In this document: positions 9,606 to 19,491 of the stretch, piece by piece
Position numbering within the stretch: the first letter of the stretch is position 1
Layout: each line of letters begins with the position of its first letter
Assembly: GCA_964016985.1 (NCBI GenBank)
Contig: OZ024824.1
Span: 49,393,587 to 49,457,586 of the forward strand
DNA: 64,000 bases
Source of the DNA: Anodontia alba
Lineage: Eukaryota > Mollusca > Bivalvia > Lucinida > Lucinidae
Direction of reading: 5' to 3'
Position numbers and translations under genes: made by a program
The notes under the pieces: model-generated
What the model saw: the letters and a program-made list of their open reading frames with translations, nothing else
Told to the model about the DNA's origin: nothing
Databases searched by the model: none

Positions 9606-10216
9606 ACAGTGTTGATGTCCACTTGGTCAGTAGATCATATGGTACTTCTATCATTGTCCCAGGACATTCTATTTGCTGATTCCGGGGTAACATGAGTAAT
9701 GCCTAAGCAATGTTGATGGCCACTTGGTATGTAAGATCATATAGTACTTCATATCATTGCATCTATAACAAATAACTGTCTGTACTGATCTAAGGTAGGG
9801 GGTCTAAAAGTGGTTAAAATTGGCAGGAAATAAGCGATGCAGATGTCCACTTGCTCAGTAGATCATATGGTACTTCTTAACATTGCTCTATCCTGAAGGA
9901 AGCCAAGGGTATTTCTATTAACTTTAAGCCAGTATGAGATCTAGTAGCTGTATAGATGGCTACTTGGTCAGTAGATCATATGGTACTTCTTGCAACTGCA
10001 ACTTAGAGGGGAAGAAAGAGGAAAGGAAAAATATATATTTCTAAGTTTAGAAGAACATCTATTGGCAATGTAGATGGCCACTTGGTCTATGGTACTTCGT
10101 AGCATTGTTATTGGATGTTGGCCAGTAAAGATTATAAAAGTCTTGAGGTTGATAAAAATTGAATAGCAATATCGATAGCCACTTGGTCCGTCTGATCAAA
10201 TGGTACTTCGTATTGC
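9606..10216 (+). repeat. Six dispersed copies of a 52-nt hairpin motif
   Basis: A conserved core (ATGGCCACTTGGTC, then AGATCATATGGTACTTC) occurs six times with 100-128 bp spacing and unrelated spacers. Each core is enclosed by a short stem: 9606-9611/9652-9657, 9707-9712/9755-9760, 9834-9839/9881-9886, 9944-9951/9992-9999, 10065-10070/10103-10108, 10166-10171/10211-10216. The stem bases change in both arms: GCAATG/CATTGC in copy 2, GCAATA/TATTGC in copy 6, ACAGTG/CATTGT in copy 1. The array lies just 3' of the TatD-type gene and could be its 3' UTR. A polypurine run lies at 10,005-10,031. Confidence 0.7.
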
Positions 10217-10426
10217 ATATTTAGAAGGTTCTTATCAATTTGAAGATATACCGTAGCGCCCCTCCTGCTCTCCCAGTTTCTATTTGATAATCTCTGAACG
10301 GAGACTGTTCTTCACATCTACCTGAACAAACACTAAGACTCCTAAAATATCTGCCCCCTGTCAATTCATCCAGAGACACCTCCCAACACCATCTTCTGAA
10401 GTCAATACAGCACCAAACAATGGTTC

Positions 10427-10655
10427 TATGGTAAAGTGGTACGGTAATGGTACTATGGTATGGTAATGGTACTATGGTACGGTAATGGTACTATGGTACG
10501 GTAACGGTACTATGGCATGATATAGTACAATGGTATGGTGATGGTACTATGGCACAGTGATACTACGGTATGGTACAGTGGTACTGTGGTATGGTAATGG
10601 TGCTATGGTGTGGTGATGATGCTATGGTGTGGTATTGGTGCTATGGTAAAATTGG
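10427..10655. repeat. GGTACTATGGTA minisatellite
   Basis: Tandem degenerate units of GGTACTATGGTA and GGTAATGGT, drifting to GGTGATGGT towards the right end. No coding signal. Confidence 0.85.
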
Positions 10656-11899
10656 TCATGAAGTAGCCATGTGGTTTTGGTATGTCTTATTGAGATGGCA
10701 TGATATAAAAATCAAAGGTGTCTAAAGAAAAAGGTATCGTTCAGGCATCATTAACATAAAGAGTCCAACAATGTTGAAACCACAGCAAAGAGTCAAATCA
10801 AGGACTTTAAAATAAAATAGCTGCAATTCTGGTGTCTGAGATCCTATTGGAGAATAAAAATTGAAAGACTAGAAGCTGTGCAATAGGTGTCTCTTTAGCA
10901 TGAAAAAGAACATGGTAAACCCAAGCTAATTGACATGTTCTGTTCAAGATATATTAGCAGGTGCCTGAAGTTTACTACATGCTGGAGGTAGCCCCGTCCC
11001 TTTTATAAAGTGGGAAGGAGTGTAGTAGTGCGACTTCGTCGGCCGAAACATCATCAACAACAGCAAGTACCTGTTGGTCCATTGGTCGACGATTTGGTTA
11101 GTTAAAGGAAAGTCACGTGACTGATGAGAAGCGCGCCTCCAGCCTACTTCCATTCTGGACACAAAAGAAGCAAGACATACAGAAAGAGAGCTCTCAGCAG
11201 CACAACTCAGAAGAACAAAAAGTTAATTGTGAAATTACTTTAGTTGCATGCAGGAAGTAGCATGTGGCTGGTTCCTGGCCAAATTTCCGTTTAGGGGTAT
11301 TTAATTTTTTCTTTGCAAAAATTGTTCGACCTGTCCCTTAAGACAGCACTACGGTTTGATTTTTGTATTTTTAAGTTAAAGGTAAATTGTTTATAAAAAA
11401 TATTTTGTTTCTGCACATCGGGTGGTCACATGACCATCCCAGCCAATCAATACGCATGTAGCCACAATGTGCCATAATGTCTTCAATATACAATGTACTC
11501 CATTAGAGGAGATGTAGAATTATACTATAATGTGTCTCAATGTGCTCATTTGACTCCATAAGAGGAGAACTGGACTATAGCCATAAAGTGCCATTTAACC
11601 TTAGTTATGCTTGTCAGTGTAAGTAACGCTAAAGACTGCTTAGCAGAGACAGTGCCATTAGAATTATGTGCTTTCTTAGACAGTATTCGTGATTAATATA
11701 CTATGGGACTCTTCAGAGCACTACTATCCAGGAACTGTGTTGTGATAATGACTTCCATAAAGGATTTAATCAGTGATTATGGACACAAATGGCTCTTCAG
11801 TGAAACAGGCACATGGACTTCCTTGTGAAGCTTTTAAATCAAAGTGAATGAAATCTTGTGTTGGGAGATATATTATTGAATATTTTATTTTCAGTAAAG
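10656..11899. other. Unassigned intergenic sequence
   Basis: No ORF longer than 72 codons, no recognised repeat shared with the rest of the window, and no LTR termini that I could pair with sequence upstream of the gypsy pol. A TATAAAG-containing GC-richer segment lies at 10,990-11,160, which might be promoter or LTR sequence, but nothing confirms it. Confidence 0.4.
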
Positions 11900-12946
11900 A
11901 AATATTGATTCTTTACACTTTTCATGCCATTGCTTTATGTCCCATCATATAATTGCCTTATATGATTGTGCATGTTCATATTTCGAAAATTTTCAATTAT
12001 ATGGTTTAGAGTTCCCAAAAAGCTAGTCTTGTATTTCATTTGCCTCCTGGTACATGTACTTGTGTTATAGGTTGGCTACACCTAGCAAAATCAAGGGTGA
12101 CCTTGGTTTTGGATGGTGTTGCCCTATTGATGGTGAAGATAGATTTAATTTCTAATAAGAGGAAAGGCTGATAACATAATGTACTGTACAACAGCCTCGC
12201 AATTCTAAAACTGTTTAAAAGAAGATCTTAAAATATCGTTTAAAGATCTAATTAACTTTGAAACAGCTGGCTAGAATCGATACTATTACCCAATTTAAAG
12301 TACTACACATCATGGATCTAATTCCTAGATGATACTGATTAGCATTCTTTGTCAAAATCCGAAGGTATATCAATAATTTGACTATGACTGATAGAGAAGT
12401 CATTACCAAATCAACCTTCTTCTTTCTATGACATATGTACAATATTAGTAAATCCTGACTCCACTAATGCTTAATAACTTCCCCCATGAGATAAGCATTG
12501 GGGAGTTTATTATAAAAATTGTACAAATGATAGCTGAGTTTATAAAGTATACATGTCAAGTCGGAATAATACTAATTTTAATATCTCTGATAACCAATGG
12601 CGTAGAGGTTCAGAGACGTAAGATTAACTATTCTACACATACATTACTGAAATTAGTGAGAATAGGTGATATCATCATTTATAATGTATATGATAGACTA
12701 TAGAATATTCCAGTCATGGATAAATTGTTATCTTCAGGCTGGATTATCCAAACTGGATAGATGATTGGAATTTATGACGTATCAAATCATAAATAACCTA
12801 TAATATATTCCAGTTTAAGGATAAATCTTTTATCAAGGTGGTTAGGTTATCCAAAAGAAACTGGTTAGAAATATAATATGTAAGTAACTTTAGGGATTGT
12901 ATAGAATCATAAACAATCCATATATATATATATATATATGTATATA
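11900..12946. other. AT-rich, hairpin-rich sequence, possibly left part of X4
   Basis: Sequence style (AT-rich, many short inverted repeats such as AGATCTT/AAGATCT-type arms near 12,222-12,248) resembles element X, and the Tc1 transposon starting at 12,947 separates it from X4. No direct alignment to X2 or X3 was established. A TA run (12,920-12,946) precedes the transposon. Confidence 0.35.
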
Positions 12947-13221
12947 CTACTCAAAGTTTGATAGGGATCACGTTTTATGTATCAAATTTTGCAGTACAAA
13001 TATACAAATTCATGACAGAGTTTGCACTCTGTATATTGAATATTATCTTTAGGTGCAACTGGTGCATTTCAGTACTGACGAAAGTGCACACTTTTCAAAT
13101 GAACCCTTGCACCCTCAAAATCTTGCGTAACACTGCATTCAAGCCAGAACATCAAAATTGTTAGTTTTCATTTTCTAAGCGTGAAAAGGTTTTCATTTGG
13201 TTCCTGAAACCCTTAAATGCC

Positions 13222-14262
13222 TTGAGGACAATTCAGAAAATGTCTAAGTCCCAAAGAAATGAACTGTGGGGTTGGAATGTTAGAATCTGGCGTCTCTCAA
13301 CATCGTGTTGCTGGGATTCTGAATGTGTCATAGAGCGTGGTATCCCGAATGTGGAATCGTCATCTAATCCACGGAAATCCTTCACACAGACATGGCGGGG
13401 GTCGAGACAGAACTACAACTCAACGTCAGGACTGGTTTTTGTTGATTCAATCTAGACGTCAACAGTTTCTGAACGCTACCCGCTTGAATAATGAGTTTAG
13501 AAATGGAACTGGAGTACGCATTTCTACACAAACAGTCAGAAACAGACTCCATGAGTTGGGACTTAGTGCCAGGAGACCGGCTGTACTTGTCCTGTTGACG
13601 TGACAGCATGTGCAAGACCAGCTAGACTTTGCCAGAACTCACGTTAGGTGGACAATTCGTGACTGGACACCAGTTCTTTTCACTGATGAGTCCAGATTCT
13701 GTCTAGACTTCACTGATAAATGTCAATTGGTGTGGAGAATGTCCAAAGAGTGATTTCAATACTTGAATGTGGCAGAACATGATCGCTATGGCAAGGGTTC
13801 AGTCATGGTTTGGGCAGGCATTAGCGTCAATGGGAAAACTGACCTGTATGTTGTTCAAAACGGAACATTACGTTAACGGCAGAGAGGTACTGTAATGAGA
13901 TTCTTGATCAGTTTGTGAGACCATATGCCGGTGCTATCGGTCCGGACTTTATTCTGATGGACGATAATGCCCGTCCCCACCGTGAACACGTCACTGATGC
14001 CTATCTGGAACGCGAGACAATCGTGCATATGGACTGGCCTGCTCGATCACCGGAATTGAATCTGATTCAGCATGCGTGGGACATGCTTCAGCATGCTGTT
14101 TAAGCCCGACCTGTGCAGCCAAGGACTTTATAGGAGCTCAAGGATGCATTGGTTGCTGAATGGAGACTCATTCCACAAAACCAGATACGGACTCTGATTA
14201 CGAGCATGCGCAGGCAATGTAGTGCTGTAATTGATGCCCGTGAACGTCATATGTATTATTAG
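13222..14262 (+). pseudogene. Tc1-like transposase (DD34E family), degenerate
   Basis: Coding similarity is spread over several frames. The N-terminal helix-turn-helix region lies at about 13,240-13,600 (TTQRQDWFLL, TRLNNEFRNGTGVRIS, TVRNRLHELGL). The first catalytic Asp is in VLFTDESRFCLD (about 13,670-13,705), the second in FILMDDNARPH (about 13,948-13,980). The third acidic residue, Glu in the family motif NPIEHxW, reads LNLIQHAW here, so the catalytic Glu appears to be Gln; spacing from the second Asp is 34 residues. Frameshifts, internal stops and the Glu change make it inactive. The stop at 14,260-14,262 matches the expected C-terminus. Confidence 0.85.
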
Positions 14263-14741
14263 GGAAGTTTGCTCAACAAATTTAGAAATTTGTGAAAATT
14301 CAGTCGCCAAAAACCCTTAGTGTTACGGCACATTTTGGGGGTGCCCAGGCATTTGCTGTTGCCATGCTTGAATACACTGACATTTGACGAAATGAATCAA
14401 TGGAATTAATGAAAGACATGTTTTCTATCATTTTGTATCAATTTTGGATTCAGCATATTCATTTATCCAAAAATGAAGTTTTTTAAAAGTAAAACATATT
14501 TTAACGAGTAATACTTAACCTATAGATAATGTGCTATTCTATTCTGTTTTCACACCTTCCACAGAAAAAACGACCTTTCAGTCGTTAATTAAAGTCTTAA
14601 ACCAGAAGGTCCCTTAGGCAGTAACCTGTGTGACGTAACTCTTCCCGCTCAATTGACCACGTGTCAGTTTCTTTTATGTGTAAAACAATAGACACAATTA
14701 GGAGAGATAAGCGAGGGTGGGTGGAGGGAGATAATTGATTA

Positions 14742-14830
14742 TCTATAGGTTAAGTATTACTCGTTAAAATATGTTTTACTTTTAAAAAACTTCATTTTAA
14801 CTTCATAATACATTAACCTATAGATAATGT
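14742..14830 (-). other. Inverted junction of X right end to X left end inside X2
   Basis: Read on the minus strand, this is the X right end (to GAAGTTAAAA) followed directly by the X left end (TGAAGTTTTTTAAAAG to ACTTAACCTATAG), with no host sequence between. The segment and the following 300 bp to about 15,130 are absent from X3, where the flanking sequence is continuous. Confidence 0.65.
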
Positions 14831-15069
14831 GCTAGAATTTGCAGAATAGGAGGGAGGTGCTCTCCTAATTCTAACACCAATAATATCTCACCACTTCTGG
14901 TTAAGACTCAGGAAACTCAAAGGAATCAGATACATTCTAATTCTATATTTAATAGAAAGAATGATCTAGATTCACAAAATAGCATATCTTTAAGGTGTTA
15001 TGATCTAACAACCTTATATATATTAGTAGACTCTAGAGGAAGCCAGTTCTTAAGTCTCAGAGACCTAAC

Positions 15070-15110
15070 ATTGCCCCTCCCCACCCCCCACCCCCCCCCC
15101 CCCCTCTTTT
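15070..15110. repeat. C-rich run
   Basis: Runs of C of 4 to 15 bases followed by a T-rich stretch; the complementary strand could form a G-quadruplex. It lies in the X2-specific segment that X3 lacks. Confidence 0.8.
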
Positions 15111-17574
15111 TTTCTTTTTGGGAAACAACAATTGGCTACAAAAAGAAAAGGGAGTCATTGAGACATAACATAAATATTCCATCGCAAAGTAAGCTAGGAA
15201 TATAGAAATATTTTCAAAACAAAATTTGTAAAACAAAAAGCCAAGACCATACACTGTAAGTAGTCTATGTAGGATCTTGAATAAATAAGGAAAAGTCTAC
15301 TCGGTGGAGTTTCCTATAGATAACTGACATATGTAGATATTTTGGATAAAAATTCTAGATAACAACAGCAACAGTGACTCGATATTCTGTATTCGTACGT
15401 AGAAAAGGAGTACTTAGTCATTAGAATTTTGAATGATTGAAATAGAGATAATGGGATCTAAAAGGATGTATCTCCATGAACTGAATCTAAGGATAATATC
15501 CATTCTAAAAAAACTAGGGCTTGTTTTAGGCTTAGTTTAACAAGCGTAGAATTGAATTATTTCATGTATTCATGAAGTCGTTATGCTCTGAATACTGAGA
15601 AAAATGTTAAAATATTGTTTAGGAAATAAAAAAGTAACTGTTCCACAATGTTAGCTAGATTTAAACCTGGAACGTAGCGAGAAGGTCAATCTAATTTAAA
15701 AGTAAGATGAGAAAGATAAATAATGAAGATAGATATATAAATATCGGAATAATATATTATCTCCAACAATTATCAAATAATCTGAATGTTTAAAAGCATA
15801 AATACTACTCGAAAGTTTATTTACCGAATGTATAATCGGAGAAAACTTTCAGTATGTTCAAAAATATCACAAAAGTAAGATCTGACCAGGAACGTAGGTG
15901 CAGCACTTACTAAGTTGTGAAGTTAATATAAACATATTTTATATTATAAAATGAAGCAGTGCATTTCAAAATCATCGACATCTTGAAATGACTTATTGTG
16001 TGGAAAAATAAATAAATATCCAGTTTCGGAAAAGATATTTATCTATATATATAGACCATTTTTGATGCGGACTGGAAATCAAGATATTAATCTTTGCATT
16101 ATTCGCAAACTGAACTTGAACTCTTAGCGAGAATTACTATGATCCCTTTAACGAATGTAAACATAAATGAGGGGTAAAGAGATAATTAAGAGTGTCTTAA
16201 TTCTTTACCGGCTCGTAATTAAGGATGTTTTCCCTTTTGTCTAAGCCTAGACTATAGATTGATTAATATAATTATAATAATATCTGCTATTATGAGGTAA
16301 ACTCTCGTTAATTAACCTCTAAGCATACATCAAAAATATATATCAACATAATCTAGAGCTTCGGTAAGTTTAGAGGAAGGAAATGATTGACTTTGGCAGT
16401 TTCTGAATAGTTACAAAGTCAATAAAACAAAATATCAAAAGGAAAGTATTGTATATAATATCTAATTTAGGCAATAATAATCTGTCACGTACTGAATAAT
16501 TAATGCCTTTACTAAATATGTATCCATTGTCAATACCAAAGTGCAAGAAAATTTTGTTTGACATGGACTCTAGTTATAAATAAAATATTAGAGGTATAGA
16601 GCTAGTCGAAGCAAAACTATTCCTCAATAAGATAAAGTAGACCTATAATATACGAGGATTAATTGGGTCTAGAATTATAATCATAATAAAATTATTATTC
16701 CAATATGAAGAATCTTCAGCGTAATAGATTCTTACTGAGGCAAAAATATCTGGTATATTGCTATCGTAGTCTTAAATGATCCAGAAGAAAAAATAAAACA
16801 GGCAAAGTAAAGAACGTATCGAATTATATCTATGCCTAAATATAAGATTTTTTTCTTATTTATTATTTTATAGCAGAGTTTAGACAGAGCACGACTGACC
16901 TAGACTCTTATATAATCAATCAAAAGATAGTATAAAATAGAATAATAGCTTATCGGATCAACTATTTTCCATGTAGAAAAAGGAAAAAGGAAAATATGTA
17001 CCTCAACTAGAATTTTAAATCGTAGTAATCTAGAGAGGTAGCGAATAAATAAATAAACTGTTAATTTATTTATCTGGTTGGTGTAAATTTCCGATACCTT
17101 AAGAATGAAAAATTAATAGAAAGTAGAAAAGATCGATTGCTACTTTCTTGTCAATTTACTCCTTAGATTACATGCTGATTACATATCGGAGCATGTAGAA
17201 GAAAAACAGGGGAGGAAAGAAGAAAAAATTTTTTATATTTCGTGTATATTTTTCTTCTTAAATATACCCTAGAGCCGAATAAGGTGAATATGTAAGAAGT
17301 TAATCTCTTTGTAGCGAATAAAAGAGATATAATTATAGCTGGAAGTATCTTCTACACTTAGTGAATGAATTGCGAATTTGATCGTAACCGATAATTCTTA
17401 AATCATTTTCAATAATAAATATATATATAGAATTTAAGTCAAGTTCAAAAGTGACTGGACAGAATTCAACAATATAAATGGCTACTAGGTATTAGAACCC
17501 ATCGCTGTCATTCAATAACCTATAATCCAAGACTATACATGTCTATAGTGGTTATTAAATAAATATATGTTGAG

Positions 17575-18430
17575 CGAGTCGTAGTGACTACTACTCGCAC
17601 ACTAGTAATCCGACACAAAGTCTACGAAACTACTGACCGGTGGAATTTCGTTAGAATGACCTGGCACTACTCTACGAAGTGCGTCCCGATGAAATTTTTG
17701 TTAGAGCCGGAATTTAACCGCTTTCTAGCGAATTAAAGAGATAAAAAATCATTTGAATGACCTGGCACTAGTCTACGAACTGCTGCCCGGTAAGAATTTT
17801 GTTATAGTCGGAAGTTTAACTCTTTCTAGCGGATAAAAGAGATAAAACATAAGTTAATTTAAAATATTAATGGAATTACACACCTATAATAAGTCAATGG
17901 ACTATTAAAGATTCTAGTCTGATTTGGGAAAGACTGTACAGAATTTTTTTGTATAAAAAGTTATTATGTATTTCACTTAATAACCTATATCCATTGACTT
18001 AAACGTGAATGGAGCTCTATGAACGATAATAGATTGTTCGGGAATTAGTGATCATTATTTTGACACTAGTTACCCGACACAATGACCGGACACTAGTATT
18101 CGTAACTGTTGCCCGGTAAAGTTACAAGTAATTTGACAAATTGATCGGATAGTAGTATTCGTAACTCTAGTCCGATGAAAAAGGGAGATTATATATGAAA
18201 ACTGAGCGGGCACAAGTATTCGAAACTTTTTCCCGAAGATAATTAATTATTAGGCAAAAATTGACCAGACACTTGCTGTAAAAGTTTGCCTGGTGAAAAA
18301 TCAGAAATAATATAATAATATGACCGGGTATAAGTATCAGAAATATTACTGATACTTTGCCCAGTGAAAAAATTTTTTAATAATTAGACATAATGATCGG
18401 AAGTTAGTATACGTGACTATTTTGTCCGAT
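17575..18430 (+). repeat. Array of covarying hairpins in X2
   Basis: About ten units of roughly 60 bp follow the pattern TGACCGGxCA, then AGTATTCGTAACT, then TGCCCGGTGA. The two outer arms pair: 18,085-18,092 with 18,110-18,117; 18,144-18,150 with 18,170-18,176; 18,207-18,212 with 18,230-18,235; 18,264-18,271 with 18,287-18,294; 18,323-18,330 with 18,358-18,365; 18,396-18,401 with 18,425-18,430. Inner AGT/ACT arms often close on TTCG or TACG. A second hairpin type, CTCTTT, TAGCGAATA, AAAGAG, recurs at about 17,308, 17,712 and 17,822. The orthologous array in X3 is at 55,140-55,515. Confidence 0.7.
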
Positions 18431-18477
18431 GAAATATGTCAGAAACTAAGTCTTTCCAGAAAATAATTAAATTATTG

Positions 18478-18692
18478 ACTGGAGACTAGTTGACTGGTGC
18501 CTGGTTGATCGGTGACTGGTGACTGGGTGACTGGTGACTGGGTGACTGGTGACTGGTGCCTGGTTGACTGGCACCTGGATGACTGGTGACTGGTGCCTGG
18601 TTGACTGGCACCTGATTGACTGGTGACTGGTGAAGCTGATTGACTGGTGCCTGGTTGACTGGTGACTGGTGACTGGATGACTGGTGACTGGT
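18478..18692. repeat. GACTGGT-type minisatellite (X2)
   Basis: Same array as 1-240, differing mainly in the number and order of units. Confidence 0.85.
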
Positions 18693-19431
18693 GGACTTAG
18701 ACTTTATCGGATACTAAGTACCCAAAGATGCCACCTTGATGGGTCTTACCCCGGCAGTATAGCCATATGGGGTGGGGCTCCCATCAGTAAAGAATTGTCT
18801 TATAACCCATCAAAGGTTGACAAGTTCTTTACAATCAGCTTCTCCACCATGAGAATCTTTAGCCAACTGAAGATCTCTGCAAACAAAAGTCCAGGAAAAA
18901 CATATCGTAATTGCTGAATAACCTGGAACGAAAAGAACAAAAATATTCTGCATATATAAACACGACTATCGAACCGATCGCGCACGAGCGTTGTGCCGAA
19001 TAGCGAGAGTCGCGAAAACGCATGTGGAAAAAGACCAGTCAAAAATACATGAAATCGAAAATTGAAAATTTTAAATAATAACACAGAAAGTGAAAGGAGT
19101 GATAAATAAACAAAAGAAACACAAGGATACATAAATTTATCCGTGAGGAAAGAAATAATCCAAATTTCTATCACAGGTAAATAATCCTTGTTGAATTTCT
19201 TTGTCCACAGAAAAGAAACTGACACGTGGTCAATTGAGCCGAAGAGTTACGTCACACAGGTAACTGCCTAAGGGACCTTCTGGTTTAAGACTTTAATTAA
19301 CGACTGAAAAGTCGTTTTTTCTGTGGAAGGTGTGAAAACAGAATAGAATAGCACATTATCTATAGGTTAATGTATTATGAAGTTAAAATTATTTTGCATT
19401 AAAAAATGTGATCCCTATCAAACTCTGAGTA

Positions 19432-19432
<1 letters not shown>

Positions 19433-19487
<55 letters not shown>
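19433..19487. repeat. TA dinucleotide run
   Basis: Pure TA repeat immediately right of the Tc1 end; it includes the TA target duplication. Because the run itself contains many TA sites, the exact insertion point cannot be fixed. Confidence 0.95.

Positions 19488-19489
<2 letters not shown>

Positions 19490-19491
<2 letters not shown>

Larger units (their letters stand above)
14474..19388 (+). mobile_element. Element X copy 2 (X2), complete
   Basis: X2 starts with the inverted terminal block (14,517-14,674) and ends with its complement (19,203-19,388). TTAA occurs at both edges (14,501-14,504 and 19,383-19,386), compatible with a TTAA target, but a further 30 bp on the left is shared with X3, so the exact edge is uncertain. 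The interior is about 4.5 kb of AT-rich DNA without a conserved ORF. It aligns over most of its length with X3 (47,483-56,514). It contains many local inverted repeats, for example GGTAAAGA/TCTTTACC near 16,173-16,209, a hairpin array (17,575-18,430) and the minisatellite. Confidence 0.75.
12947..19432 (+). mobile_element. Tc1-like transposon, interrupted by element X2
   Basis: The left end CTACTCAAAGTTTGATAGGG at 12,947 is repeated inverted, with one difference in 20 bases, at 19,413-19,432. Both ends are flanked by TA, the Tc1/mariner target. Removing X2 (14,474-19,388) leaves a transposon of about 1.6 kb, the usual Tc1 size, with a transposase between the ends. Confidence 0.85.

Noticed and set aside
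9606..10216. CRISPR-like repeat-spacer layout
   Set aside because: Spacing is irregular (100-128 bp), repeats are degenerate, the context is eukaryotic, and the stems covary, which suits a structured element rather than a CRISPR array.
10990..11160. Candidate 3' LTR of the gypsy element
   Set aside because: A TATAAAG-like box is present, but no repeated partner, TG...CA ends or adjacent polypurine tract could be paired.
13680..13695. Hammerhead-like core CTGATGAGTCC
   Set aside because: It is the coding sequence of the transposase TDES motif; no matching GAAA arm or stem III was found.
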